The notes under the pieces are model-generated. The model made no database searches, had not been told where the DNA came from, and saw nothing but the letters and a program-made list of their open reading frames with translations. This document shows positions 48,260 through 56,322 of a DNA stretch of 64,000 bases, one piece after another (the stretch's first letter is position 1; each line of letters opens with the position of its first letter). Position numbers and translations under genes: made by a program. Origin of the DNA: Chersky-806 sp038252255 (GTDB lineage: Bacteria; Actinomycetota; Acidimicrobiia; IMCC26256; JAENVU01); the NCBI GenBank assembly GCA_038252255.1, contig JBBSAM010000008.1:81189-145188 (forward strand), given 5' to 3'.

Positions 48260-51084
48260 TACGAGCAGCCGCTCGTCGCACCGCAGGACGGGCAGGCGTG
48301 GCAGCTCCCGGCGCGCTGCATGATGTCGCCGCAGACGTAGCAGAGGACCGTCTCGCGTTCCCGGGACTGCTGCATGGTCGCGGGCGGCGTCGGCACGTCG
48401 GGCGTGATCTCGAACCGGTCGTCTGCCGGCGCGCGATCCTCGGGCGGGAGGAGCTCCATGACGGGCTCCGCGGCCGCGGCCGCCTCCTCCACGCCGGGCA
48501 GCGTCGGCTGGAGGCGCTCCCCCACGGTGAGGATGCCCATGTCGCGGCGCTTGTCCTCGGCGATGTACTCGACCGCCAGGCGGCGGAAGATGTAGTCCAC
48601 GAGGCTCGACGCGAACCGGATGTCCGGGTCGTCGGTCATGCCGGCCGGCTCGAACCGCATGTTCGTGAACATCTCGCAGAACGCCTCGATCGGCACGCCG
48701 TACTGCAGGCCGTGGCTCACCGAGATCGCGAACGCGTCCATGATCCCGGCCAGCGTGGAGCCCTGCTTGGCCACCCGGAGGAACAGCTCCCCCGGCCGGC
48801 CGTCCTCGAACTCCCCGACCGTCACGTAGCCGTGGCAGTCCGCGACCCGGAACGAGAACGTCTTCGACGCCCGCACGCGGGGCAGCTTCTGGCGAACCGG
48901 CTCCTGCACGATGAGGTGCTCGACCACCCGCTCGACGATCCGCTCGGGCGTCGACTCGACGATCTCGCCGCCGTGCTCGGGCTGCGGCGCCGCCCCCGCC
49001 TTCGTCTGGGTGCTGAGCGGCTGACCCACCTTGCAGTTGTCGCGGTAGACCGCGACCGACTTCAGGCCGAGCCGCCAGGCCTCGATGTGGAGCTGCTCGA
49101 GCTCTTCGACCGTCGCCTCTTCCGGCAGGTTCACGGTCTTGGAGATCGCGCCGGAGAGGAACGGCTGCACCGCGCCCATCATCGTGACGTGACCCATGTA
49201 GTGGATCGGGTTGTCGCCCATCGAGCACGCGAACACCGGGAGGTGCTCGGGGTTGAAGCCCGGTGCCCCGATGACGGTCTTGTGCTCGTTGATGAAGTCG
49301 ACGATCTCCTCGACCTGCTCGTCCGAGTAGCCGAGGTTGCGGAGCGCACGGGGGATCGTCTGGTTGACGATGAGCATCGTGCCGCCGCCGACGAGCTTCT
49401 TCGCCTTGGTGAGCGCGAGGTCGGGCTCGATGCCGGTGGTGTCGCAGTCCATCATCAGACCGATCGTGCCGGTCGGAGCGAGCACCGTGGCCTGCGAGTT
49501 GCGCACGCCGTAGCGCTCACCGAGCTCGACCGCGTCGTCCCATGACCGCTGCGCGGCGGAGAGCAGCTCCGGCGGCACCAGCTCCTCGTCGATCTTGGCC
49601 GCTTCGGCCCGGTGCATCCGCAGCACGTTGAGCATCGGCTCCTCGTTGTCCGCGTACCCGGCGAACGGACCCATGCGACCGGCGGTGCGGGCGCTGGTGG
49701 CGTACGCGTGCCCGGTCATCAACGCGGTGAGCGACGCGGCCCACGCGCGGCCTGACGGCGAGTCGTACGGGAGGCCCTGCGACATCAGCAGCGCGCCGAG
49801 GTTCGCGTAGCCCAGGCCGAGCTGGCGGAACTGGCGGCTCGTCTCGGCGATCTTCTCGGTCGGGTAGTCCGCGTTGCCGACGAGGATCTCCTGCGCGGTG
49901 AACATCACCTCGACGGTGTGGCGGTAGGCCTCGACGTCGAAGGCGCCGCCCTCGTCGATGTACTGGAGCAGGTTGATGCTCGCCAGGTTGCAGGCCGAGT
50001 TGTCCAGGTGCATGTACTCGCTGCACGGGTTCGACGCGTTGATCCGGCCGGTGTTCGGGGCCGTGTGCCACCTGTTGATCGTGGTGTCGAACTGCATCCC
50101 CGGGTCGGCGCACTGCCAGGTGGCCTCGGAGATCTGGCGCATCAGGTCACGGGCCCGCAGCGTCTTGATCGTGTCGCCGGTGGTGACGGACTTGAGCGCC
50201 CAGTCCTTGTCGTCCACCACCGCGCGCATGAAGTCGTCCGTGACCCGCACCGAGTTGTTGGCGTTCTGGTACTGGATCGAGTGGCTGTCCTTGCCGTCCA
50301 GGTCCATGTCGAAGCCGGCGTCGCGCAGCGCCCGGGCCTTGTGCTCCTCGGTTGCCTTGCACCAGATGAACTCTTCGATGTCCGGGTGATCGGAGTTGAG
50401 GATCACCATCTTGGCGGCGCGGCGGGTCTTGCCCCCCGACTTGATCGTGCCGGCGGACGCGTCGGCGCCGCGCATGAAGCTGACGGGACCGCTCGCGGTG
50501 CCGCCGCCCTTCAGGCCCTCGGAGCTCGAGCGGATGTTGCTCAGGTTGATGCCCGAGCCCGAACCGCCCTTGAAGATCGTCCCCTCTTCGCGGTACCAGT
50601 TGAGGATCCCGTTCATGGTGTCCTCGACCGCGAGGATGAAACACGCACTCGCTTGCTGGGGTGTGTTCTTCACCCCGATGTTGAACCAGACCGGCGAGTT
50701 GAACGCGGCGCGCTGGGTGACGAGCACGTGCTTCAGCTCGGCGTTGAACGCGTCGGCTTCCTCGTCGTCGACGAAGTAGCCGTCCCGCACGCCCCAGGTG
50801 GTGATCGTGTCCGCGACGCGGTCGATGACCTGGCGCAGCGAGTGCTCCCGCTCGGACGTGCCGAGCGTGCCCCGGAAGTACTTCTGGGCGACGATGTTCG
50901 TGGCGTTCTGCGACCACGTCACCGGGAACTCGACGTCGGGCTGGAAGAACGCGTCGGTGCCGTCCTTCCAGTTCTGGATGCGGGCCTCACGCTGCTCCCA
51001 CTCCACCGTGTCGTACGGGTGGGTGTCCGGCTGCGTGAAGAACCGGCGGATCCCGATGCCAACTTGCTCCGGCGCCATGGCCAT
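48259..51084 (-). CDS. nrdJ: Adenosylcobalamin-dependent (class II) ribonucleotide reductase
   Basis: The 941-residue enzyme has the NPCSEYMHLDNSACNLASINL core near 337-358 (finger-loop Cys), RQLGLGYANLGALLMSQGLPYDS near 410-433, GTIGLMMDCDTTGIEPD near 533-549 and a cysteine-rich C-terminus (CYVCGDIMQRAGSCHACPSCGATSGCS) that carries the redox and zinc cysteines of class II enzymes. It reduces ribonucleotides to deoxyribonucleotides using B12, under any oxygen level. The start is ATG 51084. A NrdR box and a TTGACA promoter lie in its leader, and nrdR is upstream on the same strand. No cobalamin riboswitch was found. Confidence 0.95.
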   Translation of the reverse strand: MAMAPEQVGIGIRRFFTQPDTHPYDTVEWEQREARIQNWKDGTDAFFQPDVEFPVTWSQNATNIVAQKYFRGTLGTSEREHSLRQVIDRVADTITTWGVRDGYFVDDEEADAFNAELKHVLVTQRAAFNSPVWFNIGVKNTPQQASACFILAVEDTMNGILNWYREEGTIFKGGSGSGINLSNIRSSSEGLKGGGTASGPVSFMRGADASAGTIKSGGKTRRAAKMVILNSDHPDIEEFIWCKATEEHKARALRDAGFDMDLDGKDSHSIQYQNANNSVRVTDDFMRAVVDDKDWALKSVTTGDTIKTLRARDLMRQISEATWQCADPGMQFDTTINRWHTAPNTGRINASNPCSEYMHLDNSACNLASINLLQYIDEGGAFDVEAYRHTVEVMFTAQEILVGNADYPTEKIAETSRQFRQLGLGYANLGALLMSQGLPYDSPSGRAWAASLTALMTGHAYATSARTAGRMGPFAGYADNEEPMLNVLRMHRAEAAKIDEELVPPELLSAAQRSWDDAVELGERYGVRNSQATVLAPTGTIGLMMDCDTTGIEPDLALTKAKKLVGGGTMLIVNQTIPRALRNLGYSDEQVEEIVDFINEHKTVIGAPGFNPEHLPVFACSMGDNPIHYMGHVTMMGAVQPFLSGAISKTVNLPEEATVEELEQLHIEAWRLGLKSVAVYRDNCKVGQPLSTQTKAGAAPQPEHGGEIVESTPERIVERVVEHLIVQEPVRQKLPRVRASKTFSFRVADCHGYVTVGEFEDGRPGELFLRVAKQGSTLAGIMDAFAISVSHGLQYGVPIEAFCEMFTNMRFEPAGMTDDPDIRFASSLVDYIFRRLAVEYIAEDKRRDMGILTVGERLQPTLPGVEEAAAAAEPVMELLPPEDRAPADDRFEITPDVPTPPATMQQSRERETVLCYVCGDIMQRAGSCHACPSCGATSGCS

Positions 51085-51227
51085 GGGCCTGCTTCCCTTC
51101 CCCGCCCGTAGGCGGCAACGCGTGTGGTGCTTCGGTCGTGGTTCCTGGGCGTCGCGTGCGTCTCGAGCACCAACGTTCGTGCCCTGGCCTTGGGCCATAC
51201 CCACCCTGGCCACGTATCGCCCTCCAA

Positions 51228-51243
51228 CCACAAGATGTAGTGG
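51228..51243. promoter_or_regulatory. NrdR box in the nrdJ leader
   Basis: CCACAAGATGTAGTGG; on the minus strand CCACTACATCTTGTGG. This agrees with the NrdR consensus (acaCwAtATcTwGtgt-like). Only one copy is clear. It lies about 35 bp downstream of the promoter, so NrdR would block elongation. Confidence 0.7.
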
Positions 51244-51275
51244 TTGAGGCTCCCGGCGGCGCGAGATGGGGGGTA

Positions 51276-51310
51276 ATTACAACACTGGAGTTCCACCGTT
51301 GTCAACGGTG
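51276..51310 (-). promoter_or_regulatory. nrdJ promoter with overlapping 17-bp palindrome
   Basis: On the minus strand TTGACA (51305-51300), 18 nt, TGTAAT (51281-51276). The -35 sits inside the perfect palindrome CACCGTTG-T-CAACGGTG (51294-51310), a likely operator. The nrdJ start is about 185 nt downstream. Confidence 0.6.
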
Positions 51311-51341
51311 AAACGCAGTTCCCCCCTGACCTGGGAGAACG

Positions 51342-51824
51342 TCAGGAACGGGCCCGCGACGGTGGCTTCGGATCCGTCGTCTTCTGGAGGAGGACGACCT
51401 CACGTTCGAAGTCGGCGACGTTCTCGAAGTCCTTGTAGACCGAGGCGAACCGCAGGTACGAGACCGGATCGAGGGCCTGGAGGCGCTCCAGGACGGCCAG
51501 ACCGACCGCCTCGCTCGGGACCTCGGGGCCGATCTCGCGGAGCTGCTCCTCGATCTCGGCGACGATGGCGTCCACCGTCCCCTCCGGGATCGGCCGGCCC
51601 GCAACCGCCCGGGCGATGCCCCCGGCCAGCTTGGCCCGGTCGAACGGCTCCTTGACCCCCGAGCGCTTGGCCACGGTGAGCGGCAACGGGTCGAGCCGCT
51701 CGTAGGTCGTGAACCGCCGCCCGCAGGCCAGGCACTCCCGCCGTCGCCGGATCGCGTCGCCGTCGTCCGCGACCCGCGAGTCGACCACCTTGTCGTCTGC
51801 CTCACGGCAGTAGGGACACCGCAC
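51342..51824 (-). CDS. nrdR: NrdR transcriptional repressor
   Basis: The 160-residue protein starts VRCPYCREADDKVVDSR, the zinc ribbon (Cys at about 3, 6, 31, 34: CLACGRRF), followed by the ATP-cone (VKEPFDRAKLAGGIARA near 57-73, VLERLQALDPVSYLRFASVY near 111-130). Length and layout are those of NrdR, the repressor of ribonucleotide reductase genes. GTG 51824 has TACCGT exactly 6 nt upstream, so its mRNA is leaderless. It stands between lexA-LysM and nrdJ, which carries a NrdR box. Actinobacterial genomes keep the same order. Confidence 0.95.
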   Translation of the reverse strand: MRCPYCREADDKVVDSRVADDGDAIRRRRECLACGRRFTTYERLDPLPLTVAKRSGVKEPFDRAKLAGGIARAVAGRPIPEGTVDAIVAEIEEQLREIGPEVPSEAVGLAVLERLQALDPVSYLRFASVYKDFENVADFEREVVLLQKTTDPKPPSRARS

Positions 51825-51844
51825 GCCGCCACGGTAGCGCCGAG

Positions 51845-52249
51845 TCAGCGTGGCCAGACGATGGTCTCGCCCGCCAGCAGCGGAGCGTCGTGGCGGGCCT
51901 GTTGCAGCGCGTCGACGACGGCTCGGGGGTCCTGGCCGGGCGCGACCCGGCCGGCGACGGTCCAGAGCGAGTCTCCGGACCGCACGACCGTGCGCGTAAC
52001 CGACGGGGGGCGCCCGGGAGCCTCGAGGGGTGTGCTCCCGAGCGCCGCGCCCGCCTGTCCCGCAACCAGGACCACGATCACCGCGCCCAGCGCGACGGCG
52101 AGACGCCGGCGCCAGTACGTGGTGGCCGAGACCCGCGGCGGACGCCCGAGACCCGCCGGGGGCATCGGCACCAACGTGAGGTGGTTCGACTGGGGAGCTG
52201 CACCAGTCGAGCACCGTTCCGGACTCGGCGTGGTCATGACTGCGGCCAT
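51845..52249 (-). CDS. LysM-domain membrane protein (SOS-linked division regulator candidate)
   Basis: The 134-residue protein has a Pro-rich cytoplasmic N-terminus, one membrane segment (about 49-70: RLAVALGAVIVVLVAGQAGAALG) and an outward LysM-type motif (RTVVRSGDSLWTVAGRVAPG near 86-105, then LLAGETIVWPR). It is placed between nrdR and lexA, as are Rv2719c in M. tuberculosis and DivS/YneA-like SOS genes in other Gram-positives, which stop cell division during DNA damage. GGAGG lies 6 nt before ATG 52249. Several SOS boxes lie in its upstream region. The role is inference from synteny. Confidence 0.75.
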   Translation of the reverse strand: MAAVMTTPSPERCSTGAAPQSNHLTLVPMPPAGLGRPPRVSATTYWRRRLAVALGAVIVVLVAGQAGAALGSTPLEAPGRPPSVTRTVVRSGDSLWTVAGRVAPGQDPRAVVDALQQARHDAPLLAGETIVWPR

Positions 52250-52355
52250 CTCGTGCCTCCGATTTCGGGGAGTTCGTCTGTCGGGGAGCTCGTCGTGGAG
52301 CTCGGGGTGGGAGCGCTTCGGGGGGTTGCGGTCGAGGTGCTGATCGAACCACGGG

Positions 52356-52372
52356 GGTGGGACAGCTACCCG
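52356..52372. repeat. 17-nt motif shared with the DUF222 gene's upstream region
   Basis: GGGTGGGACAGCTACCC here is the exact reverse complement of 63509-63525. The flanks also match partly. Its meaning is unknown; see the findings. Confidence 0.5.
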
Positions 52373-52429
52373 GGGTGCTGCGCCCTACTGGGGTCGGCGG
52401 CTACTGGTGGGCAGCCACCCGGGGTGGGG

Positions 52430-52443
52430 CGAACGTTCGTTCG
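52430..52443. promoter_or_regulatory. SOS (LexA) box 1
   Basis: CGAACGTTCGTTCG fits the Gram-positive LexA consensus CGAAC-N4-GTTCG exactly. It lies in the 290-bp lexA/LysM divergent region. Confidence 0.85.
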
Positions 52444-52462
52444 GCGGACTGATACCCAAGCA

Positions 52463-52476
52463 CGAACGCCCGTTCG
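52463..52476. promoter_or_regulatory. SOS (LexA) box 2
   Basis: CGAACGCCCGTTCG, an exact CGAAC-N4-GTTCG site, 33 bp after box 1. Confidence 0.88.
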
Positions 52477-52492
52477 GAGTCAAGGATTTCTT

Positions 52493-52506
52493 CGAACAGG
52501 TGTTTG
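52493..52506. promoter_or_regulatory. SOS (LexA) box 3
   Basis: CGAACAGGTGTTTG, matching CGAAC-N4-GTTYG, 30 bp after box 2 and about 34 nt before the lexA start. Confidence 0.75.
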
Positions 52507-52509
52507 CCA

Positions 52510-52523
52510 CGAACGCGTGCTCG
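52510..52523. promoter_or_regulatory. SOS (LexA) box 4, imperfect
   Basis: CGAACGCGTGCTCG, one mismatch from CGAAC-N4-GTTCG, 17 bp after box 3 and just before the leaderless lexA promoter (TAGCGT at 52527). Confidence 0.6.
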
Positions 52524-52539
52524 TGTTAGCGTCGAATTC

Positions 52540-53175
52540 ATGACCGAAGCAGCGCCCCTCACCGCCCGCCAGCAGCAGGTCCTCGAGTTCATCGACGACG
52601 AGGTCCGCCGGCGTGGCTACCCACCGAGCGTCCGGGAGATCGGCGAGGCCGTCGGGCTCTCGTCGAGCTCCACCGTGCATGCGCACCTCGGCGCGCTGCA
52701 GGACAAGGGGTACCTCAAGCGGGACCCCACCAAGCCCCGGGCGATCGAGATCTGCTTCGAGCCGGACTCCGGCGCCATCGTGGACCGCCGGCCGGTCAAG
52801 CACGTTCCGCTCATCGGCGACGTCGCCGCCGGCACCGGGGTCCTCGCCGCCGAGAACATCGAGGAGACCTTCCCCCTCCCCGAGGACTTCACCGGCGACG
52901 GCCACCTGTTCATGCTCCGGGTGCGGGGCGACTCCATGATCGACGCCGGGATCTTCGACCGCGACTACGTGGTCGTCCGCCAGCAGGACAGCGCGGACAA
53001 CGGCGACATCGTGGTCGCGGGCATCCCGGGCGAGGAAGCGACGGTCAAGACCTTCCTGCGCAAGCGGGGCAAGATCGTCCTGCGGCCCGCGAACGAGGTG
53101 CTGGAAGACATGGTGTTCGACCCGGCCGACGTCACCGTCTTCGGCAAGGTCGTCACCGTCCTGCGCCGCCTGTAG
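52540..53175 (+). CDS. lexA: LexA repressor
   Basis: The 211-residue LexA has the winged helix (LTARQQQVLEFIDDEVRRRGYPPSVREIGEAVGLSSSSTVHAHLGALQDKGYL, about 7-60), the Ala-Gly cleavage site in DVAAGTGV near 93-95, the catalytic Ser in GDSMIDAG near 129 and the Lys in ATVKTFLRK near 167. It represses SOS genes and cleaves itself when RecA filaments form. ATG 52540 lies 7 nt after TAGCGT, so transcription is leaderless. Four SOS boxes cover its upstream region and imply strong self-control and control of the divergent LysM gene. Confidence 0.97.
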   Translation: MTEAAPLTARQQQVLEFIDDEVRRRGYPPSVREIGEAVGLSSSSTVHAHLGALQDKGYLKRDPTKPRAIEICFEPDSGAIVDRRPVKHVPLIGDVAAGTGVLAAENIEETFPLPEDFTGDGHLFMLRVRGDSMIDAGIFDRDYVVVRQQDSADNGDIVVAGIPGEEATVKTFLRKRGKIVLRPANEVLEDMVFDPADVTVFGKVVTVLRRL

Positions 53176-53192
53176 CAAAGCGCCGCGACGGG

Positions 53193-54263
53193 CTAGGCAA
53201 CCCCGAGAAAGCGGCCGAGCACCGCGTAGCAACCGTCGAGCGACTCCCGTGTCACGAGCTCGTCCCTGGTGTGCGCGATCTCGGGATCACCGGGCCCGAA
53301 GTTCAGCGCGGGAATCCCCTTGGCCGCGAAGCGGGCCACGTCGGTCCAACCGAGCTTCGGCCGCACGCCGAGGTCGAACGTGCCGATCAGCTCGGCCACG
53401 AGCGGATCCCACAGGTTCGGCGGGGCGGCGGGTGAGGCGTTGATCAGCTCGATCTCGTCGGCCCCCGCGAGCAGGGCTTCGACCTGGGCCCGGGCCTGCT
53501 CGATCGAGTAGGCGGGGGCGAAGCGCCGGTTGACCACGAGGGTGCAGTGATCCGGGACCACGTTGTTGGCGATCCCACCCTCGATCCGCACGACCTGGAG
53601 CGACTCGCGGTACGGGAGGCCGTCGACGTCCACCGTGTCGGCCTCGTGCGCGGCCAGCCGGGCCAGCACCTCGGACGCCCGGTGGATCGCGTTCTCCCCC
53701 ATCCACGGACGGGCCGAGTGCGCTCGCGTCCCGTGGAATCCCGCCCGCAGGTGGAGCGTCCCCTGGCATCCGGCTTCCACCCAGCCGCCGGTCGGCTCCA
53801 GCAGCACCGCGAGATCCGCCGCCACCCATTCCGGGCGCTCGGCGAACAAGGTCCGCAGCCCGTTGAACTCCTCGGCGACCTCTTCGGCTTCGTAGAACAC
53901 GAGCGTCACGTCGAACCGGGACGCGTCCGCGTGGTCGGAGATCGCATCGGCCAGCGTGAGCAGCACCGCGAGACCGCCCTTCATGTCCGCCGCACCCAGG
54001 CCGTGGAGCGTGTCGCCGTCCTGGCGGGGCACCTCGTTGCCATTCGGCGGGACGGTGTCGAGATGGCCGGCGAGGACGATCCGGCGGTCCCGACCGAGCT
54101 CGGTGCGCACGACGATGTTGTCCCCGAAGCGGTCGACGGACAGCTTCGGGGCGCGCTGGCGCAGCCGGCGTTCGACCACGTCGGCGATCTGGGTCTCGTC
54201 GTGGCTCACCGACGGGATCGCGCAGAGCTGCTCGGTCAGGTCGAGGAGATCGATCCCGGTCAC
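53193..54263 (-). CDS. dapE: Succinyl-diaminopimelate desuccinylase
   Basis: The 356-residue M20-family peptidase has the metal-ligand segment LAGHLDTVPPNGNEVP near 65-80, GAADMKGGLAVLL near 92-104 and YEAEEVAEEFNGL near 130, with the catalytic Glu in EAEE. The form fits the DapE/ArgE branch and the neighbours make DapE likely: dapD lies 16 nt upstream. It removes succinate from N-succinyl-LL-diaminopimelate in lysine and peptidoglycan precursor synthesis. GTG 54263 is the start. Confidence 0.9.
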   Translation of the reverse strand: MTGIDLLDLTEQLCAIPSVSHDETQIADVVERRLRQRAPKLSVDRFGDNIVVRTELGRDRRIVLAGHLDTVPPNGNEVPRQDGDTLHGLGAADMKGGLAVLLTLADAISDHADASRFDVTLVFYEAEEVAEEFNGLRTLFAERPEWVAADLAVLLEPTGGWVEAGCQGTLHLRAGFHGTRAHSARPWMGENAIHRASEVLARLAAHEADTVDVDGLPYRESLQVVRIEGGIANNVVPDHCTLVVNRRFAPAYSIEQARAQVEALLAGADEIELINASPAAPPNLWDPLVAELIGTFDLGVRPKLGWTDVARFAAKGIPALNFGPGDPEIAHTRDELVTRESLDGCYAVLGRFLGVA

Positions 54264-54279
54264 GCGCGGGTCACCCTGG

Positions 54280-55116
54280 TCACGTGCTGACGCCCCGTTC
54301 GCGCAGGATCTCGTTGAGCTTGGACTTATCGTGCCGCTCGCCCTCCGTGAGCCGCTTCACGACGAGCACGCAGGCCAGGCCGAACTCGCCGCCCGGGAAC
54401 GTCCGCGGTCGGGTCGCCGCCACCGCGACACACCAGTCCGGGACCGTCCCGCGGCTGAGCTCCTCACCCGTCTCGGCGTCGATCACCGGGATCGAGCCCG
54501 TGAGGACGCATCCCGCGCCGAGCACCACACCACGCCCGACGCGGGCGCCGGCCGCCACGATGCAGCGAGACCCGATCATCGTGTCGTCGCCGACGACGAT
54601 GGGGACGGCGCCCGGCGGTTCGAGCACCCCGCCGATGCCGACGCCGCCGGAGAGGTGGACGCGTGCCCCGATCTGCGCGCACGAGCCGACGGTGGCCCAG
54701 GTGTCGACCATGGTGTCCTCGCCGACGTACGCGCCGATGTTCACATAGCTCGGCATCATCACGACGCCCGGAGCGAGAAACGACCCCCAGCGCGCCTGCG
54801 CGCCCGGGACGACGCGCACGCCGGCATGCTCGTAGTTGCGCTTGAGCGGGATCTTGTCCCGGAACTCGAACGGACCGAGCTCCGTGACGCTCATGTGGGT
54901 GAGCCGGAAGAGCAACAGGATCGCTTCCTTGAGCCACTGGTGGACCACGACGTCGCCGTCGACGACCTCCGCGACCCGGGCCTGGCCGGAGTCGAGGAGA
55001 TCGATCGCGGTCCGCACGTGCGCCGCCGCTTCGACCTCGGGCATCACCGCGCCGAGATCGTCGCGGTGCTCCCAGAGCAGGTTGATCTTCTCTTCGAGGT
55101 CTTCCAGATCCGACAT
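54280..55116 (-). CDS. dapD: Tetrahydrodipicolinate N-succinyltransferase
   Basis: The 278-residue protein has an N-terminal helical part and a left-handed beta-helix of hexapeptide repeats (VMMPSYVNIGAYVGEDTMVDTWATVGSCAQIGARVHLSGGVGIGG near 113-157). It ends with DKSKLNEILR. The MPSYVNIGAYV and VDTWATVGS pieces are diagnostic of DapD, which succinylates tetrahydrodipicolinate from succinyl-CoA. ATG 55116 has GAGGAG about 9 nt upstream. It precedes dapE and follows dapC by 35 nt, so the three are one operon. Confidence 0.95.
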   Translation of the reverse strand: MSDLEDLEEKINLLWEHRDDLGAVMPEVEAAAHVRTAIDLLDSGQARVAEVVDGDVVVHQWLKEAILLLFRLTHMSVTELGPFEFRDKIPLKRNYEHAGVRVVPGAQARWGSFLAPGVVMMPSYVNIGAYVGEDTMVDTWATVGSCAQIGARVHLSGGVGIGGVLEPPGAVPIVVGDDTMIGSRCIVAAGARVGRGVVLGAGCVLTGSIPVIDAETGEELSRGTVPDWCVAVAATRPRTFPGGEFGLACVLVVKRLTEGERHDKSKLNEILRERGVST

Positions 55117-55148
55117 CGGTGACGGCTCCTCGGGCCAGGTGGCGCGGC

Positions 55149-56312
55149 TCAGGCGCGCCGGGACGATTCCGCGAGCCGGTCGAGCGCCAGCTCGAGCCGC
55201 TCGGTGGGCTGGGTCAGCGCGAGCCGCACGTGGTCGGCGCCCGCGGGCCCGTACAGGCTGCCGGGTGCGACGAGCGTGCCCGCCTCGGCGAGGCGCGCCG
55301 CGATCTCCCAGCCGTCGTCGGTCGACTCCGCGGCGCGCAGCCACAGGTAGAACAGCGCGGGCCCACCGTCGTGCACCAGCCCCTGCGCGCTCAGGCCGTC
55401 GAGCATGAGCTTGCGGCGCTGTTCGTACCGCTCGCGTTGCGCATCGACGTGCTCGTCGTCGCCCAGGGACGCGGCCGCAGCGGCCTGGACCGGCGTCGAC
55501 ACGATGAGCCCCGCGTGCTTCCGAGTGGCACCCAGGTACTCGATCAGCTCGGCATCACCGGCGACGAAGCCGACCCGCAGGCCGGCCATGTTCGAGCGCT
55601 TCGAGAGCGAGTGGCACGCCAACACGCCTTCCGTGCCGTTCAGCAACGCGGTTCCGGGCGGGATCGGCTCACCCGTGAACTCCGCGTAGCACTCGTCCGC
55701 GGCGACGATCACGCCGCGCTCGCGCGCCCAGGTGACCTGGGCCTCCGTGCGCGCCCCACCCGCGACCGCGGAGGTGGGGTTGCCCGGGTCGTTGGTCCAC
55801 AGCACGAGCGCGCGCCCGGCGTCGGCATCGCTGACCCGGGAGAGATCGAGCTGCCACTCGTCGTCGAGCGGCACCGCCACCGCCCGCAGCCCCGCGAGCA
55901 CCGCACCCATCTCGTAGGTCGGGTACGAGATCGCGGGATAGAGGACGGTGTCACGCGACGGATCGCGGAGGTGGAGCAGGTGCGGGAGTGACGCCACGAG
56001 CTCCTTGCTCCCGATCGTGGCGATCAGCTCGCTCGCCGGATCGAGATGGAGACCGAAGCGACGGTGGACCCAGCCCGCCGCGGCTTCGCGCAGCTCGAGG
56101 GTGCCGACCGACGGCGGGTAGGACGTGCTCGCCGGCGCCGCCCGTGCGAGCGCATGCAGCGCGACCTCGGGAATCGGATCCACCGGGTTGCCGATCGAGC
56201 AGTCGACGACCCCGCCGGGCACCGCGTCGGCCAGGCGGCGCAGCGCATCGAGGCGGTCGTGCGGGTACGGGGGCGGGACGAAGCCGCTCGACGATGCTCC
56301 CGCTTCGGTCAC
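55149..56312 (-). CDS. dapC: Succinyldiaminopimelate aminotransferase
   Basis: The 387-residue fold-type I PLP enzyme has GSKELVASLPHLLH near 91-104, YPTYEMGA near 125-132, TNDPGNPTSA near 172-181, the PLP Lys in SLSKRSNMAGLRVGF near 233-247 and a C-terminal ELALDRLAE. The SLSKRSNM..LR form with the dap neighbours indicates DapC, which converts N-succinyl-2-amino-6-oxopimelate to N-succinyl-diaminopimelate. It follows hflX by 10 nt. Another aminotransferase role cannot be excluded but context is strong. Confidence 0.88.
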   Translation of the reverse strand: MTEAGASSSGFVPPPYPHDRLDALRRLADAVPGGVVDCSIGNPVDPIPEVALHALARAAPASTSYPPSVGTLELREAAAGWVHRRFGLHLDPASELIATIGSKELVASLPHLLHLRDPSRDTVLYPAISYPTYEMGAVLAGLRAVAVPLDDEWQLDLSRVSDADAGRALVLWTNDPGNPTSAVAGGARTEAQVTWARERGVIVAADECYAEFTGEPIPPGTALLNGTEGVLACHSLSKRSNMAGLRVGFVAGDAELIEYLGATRKHAGLIVSTPVQAAAAASLGDDEHVDAQRERYEQRRKLMLDGLSAQGLVHDGGPALFYLWLRAAESTDDGWEIAARLAEAGTLVAPGSLYGPAGADHVRLALTQPTERLELALDRLAESSRRA

Positions 56313-56322
56313 GAAGGCGAGA

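Noticed and set aside
51085..51227. Cobalamin riboswitch in the nrdJ leader
   Set aside because: Expected because the enzyme needs B12, but no recognisable B12 box was seen in the leader; the NrdR box and palindrome explain control.
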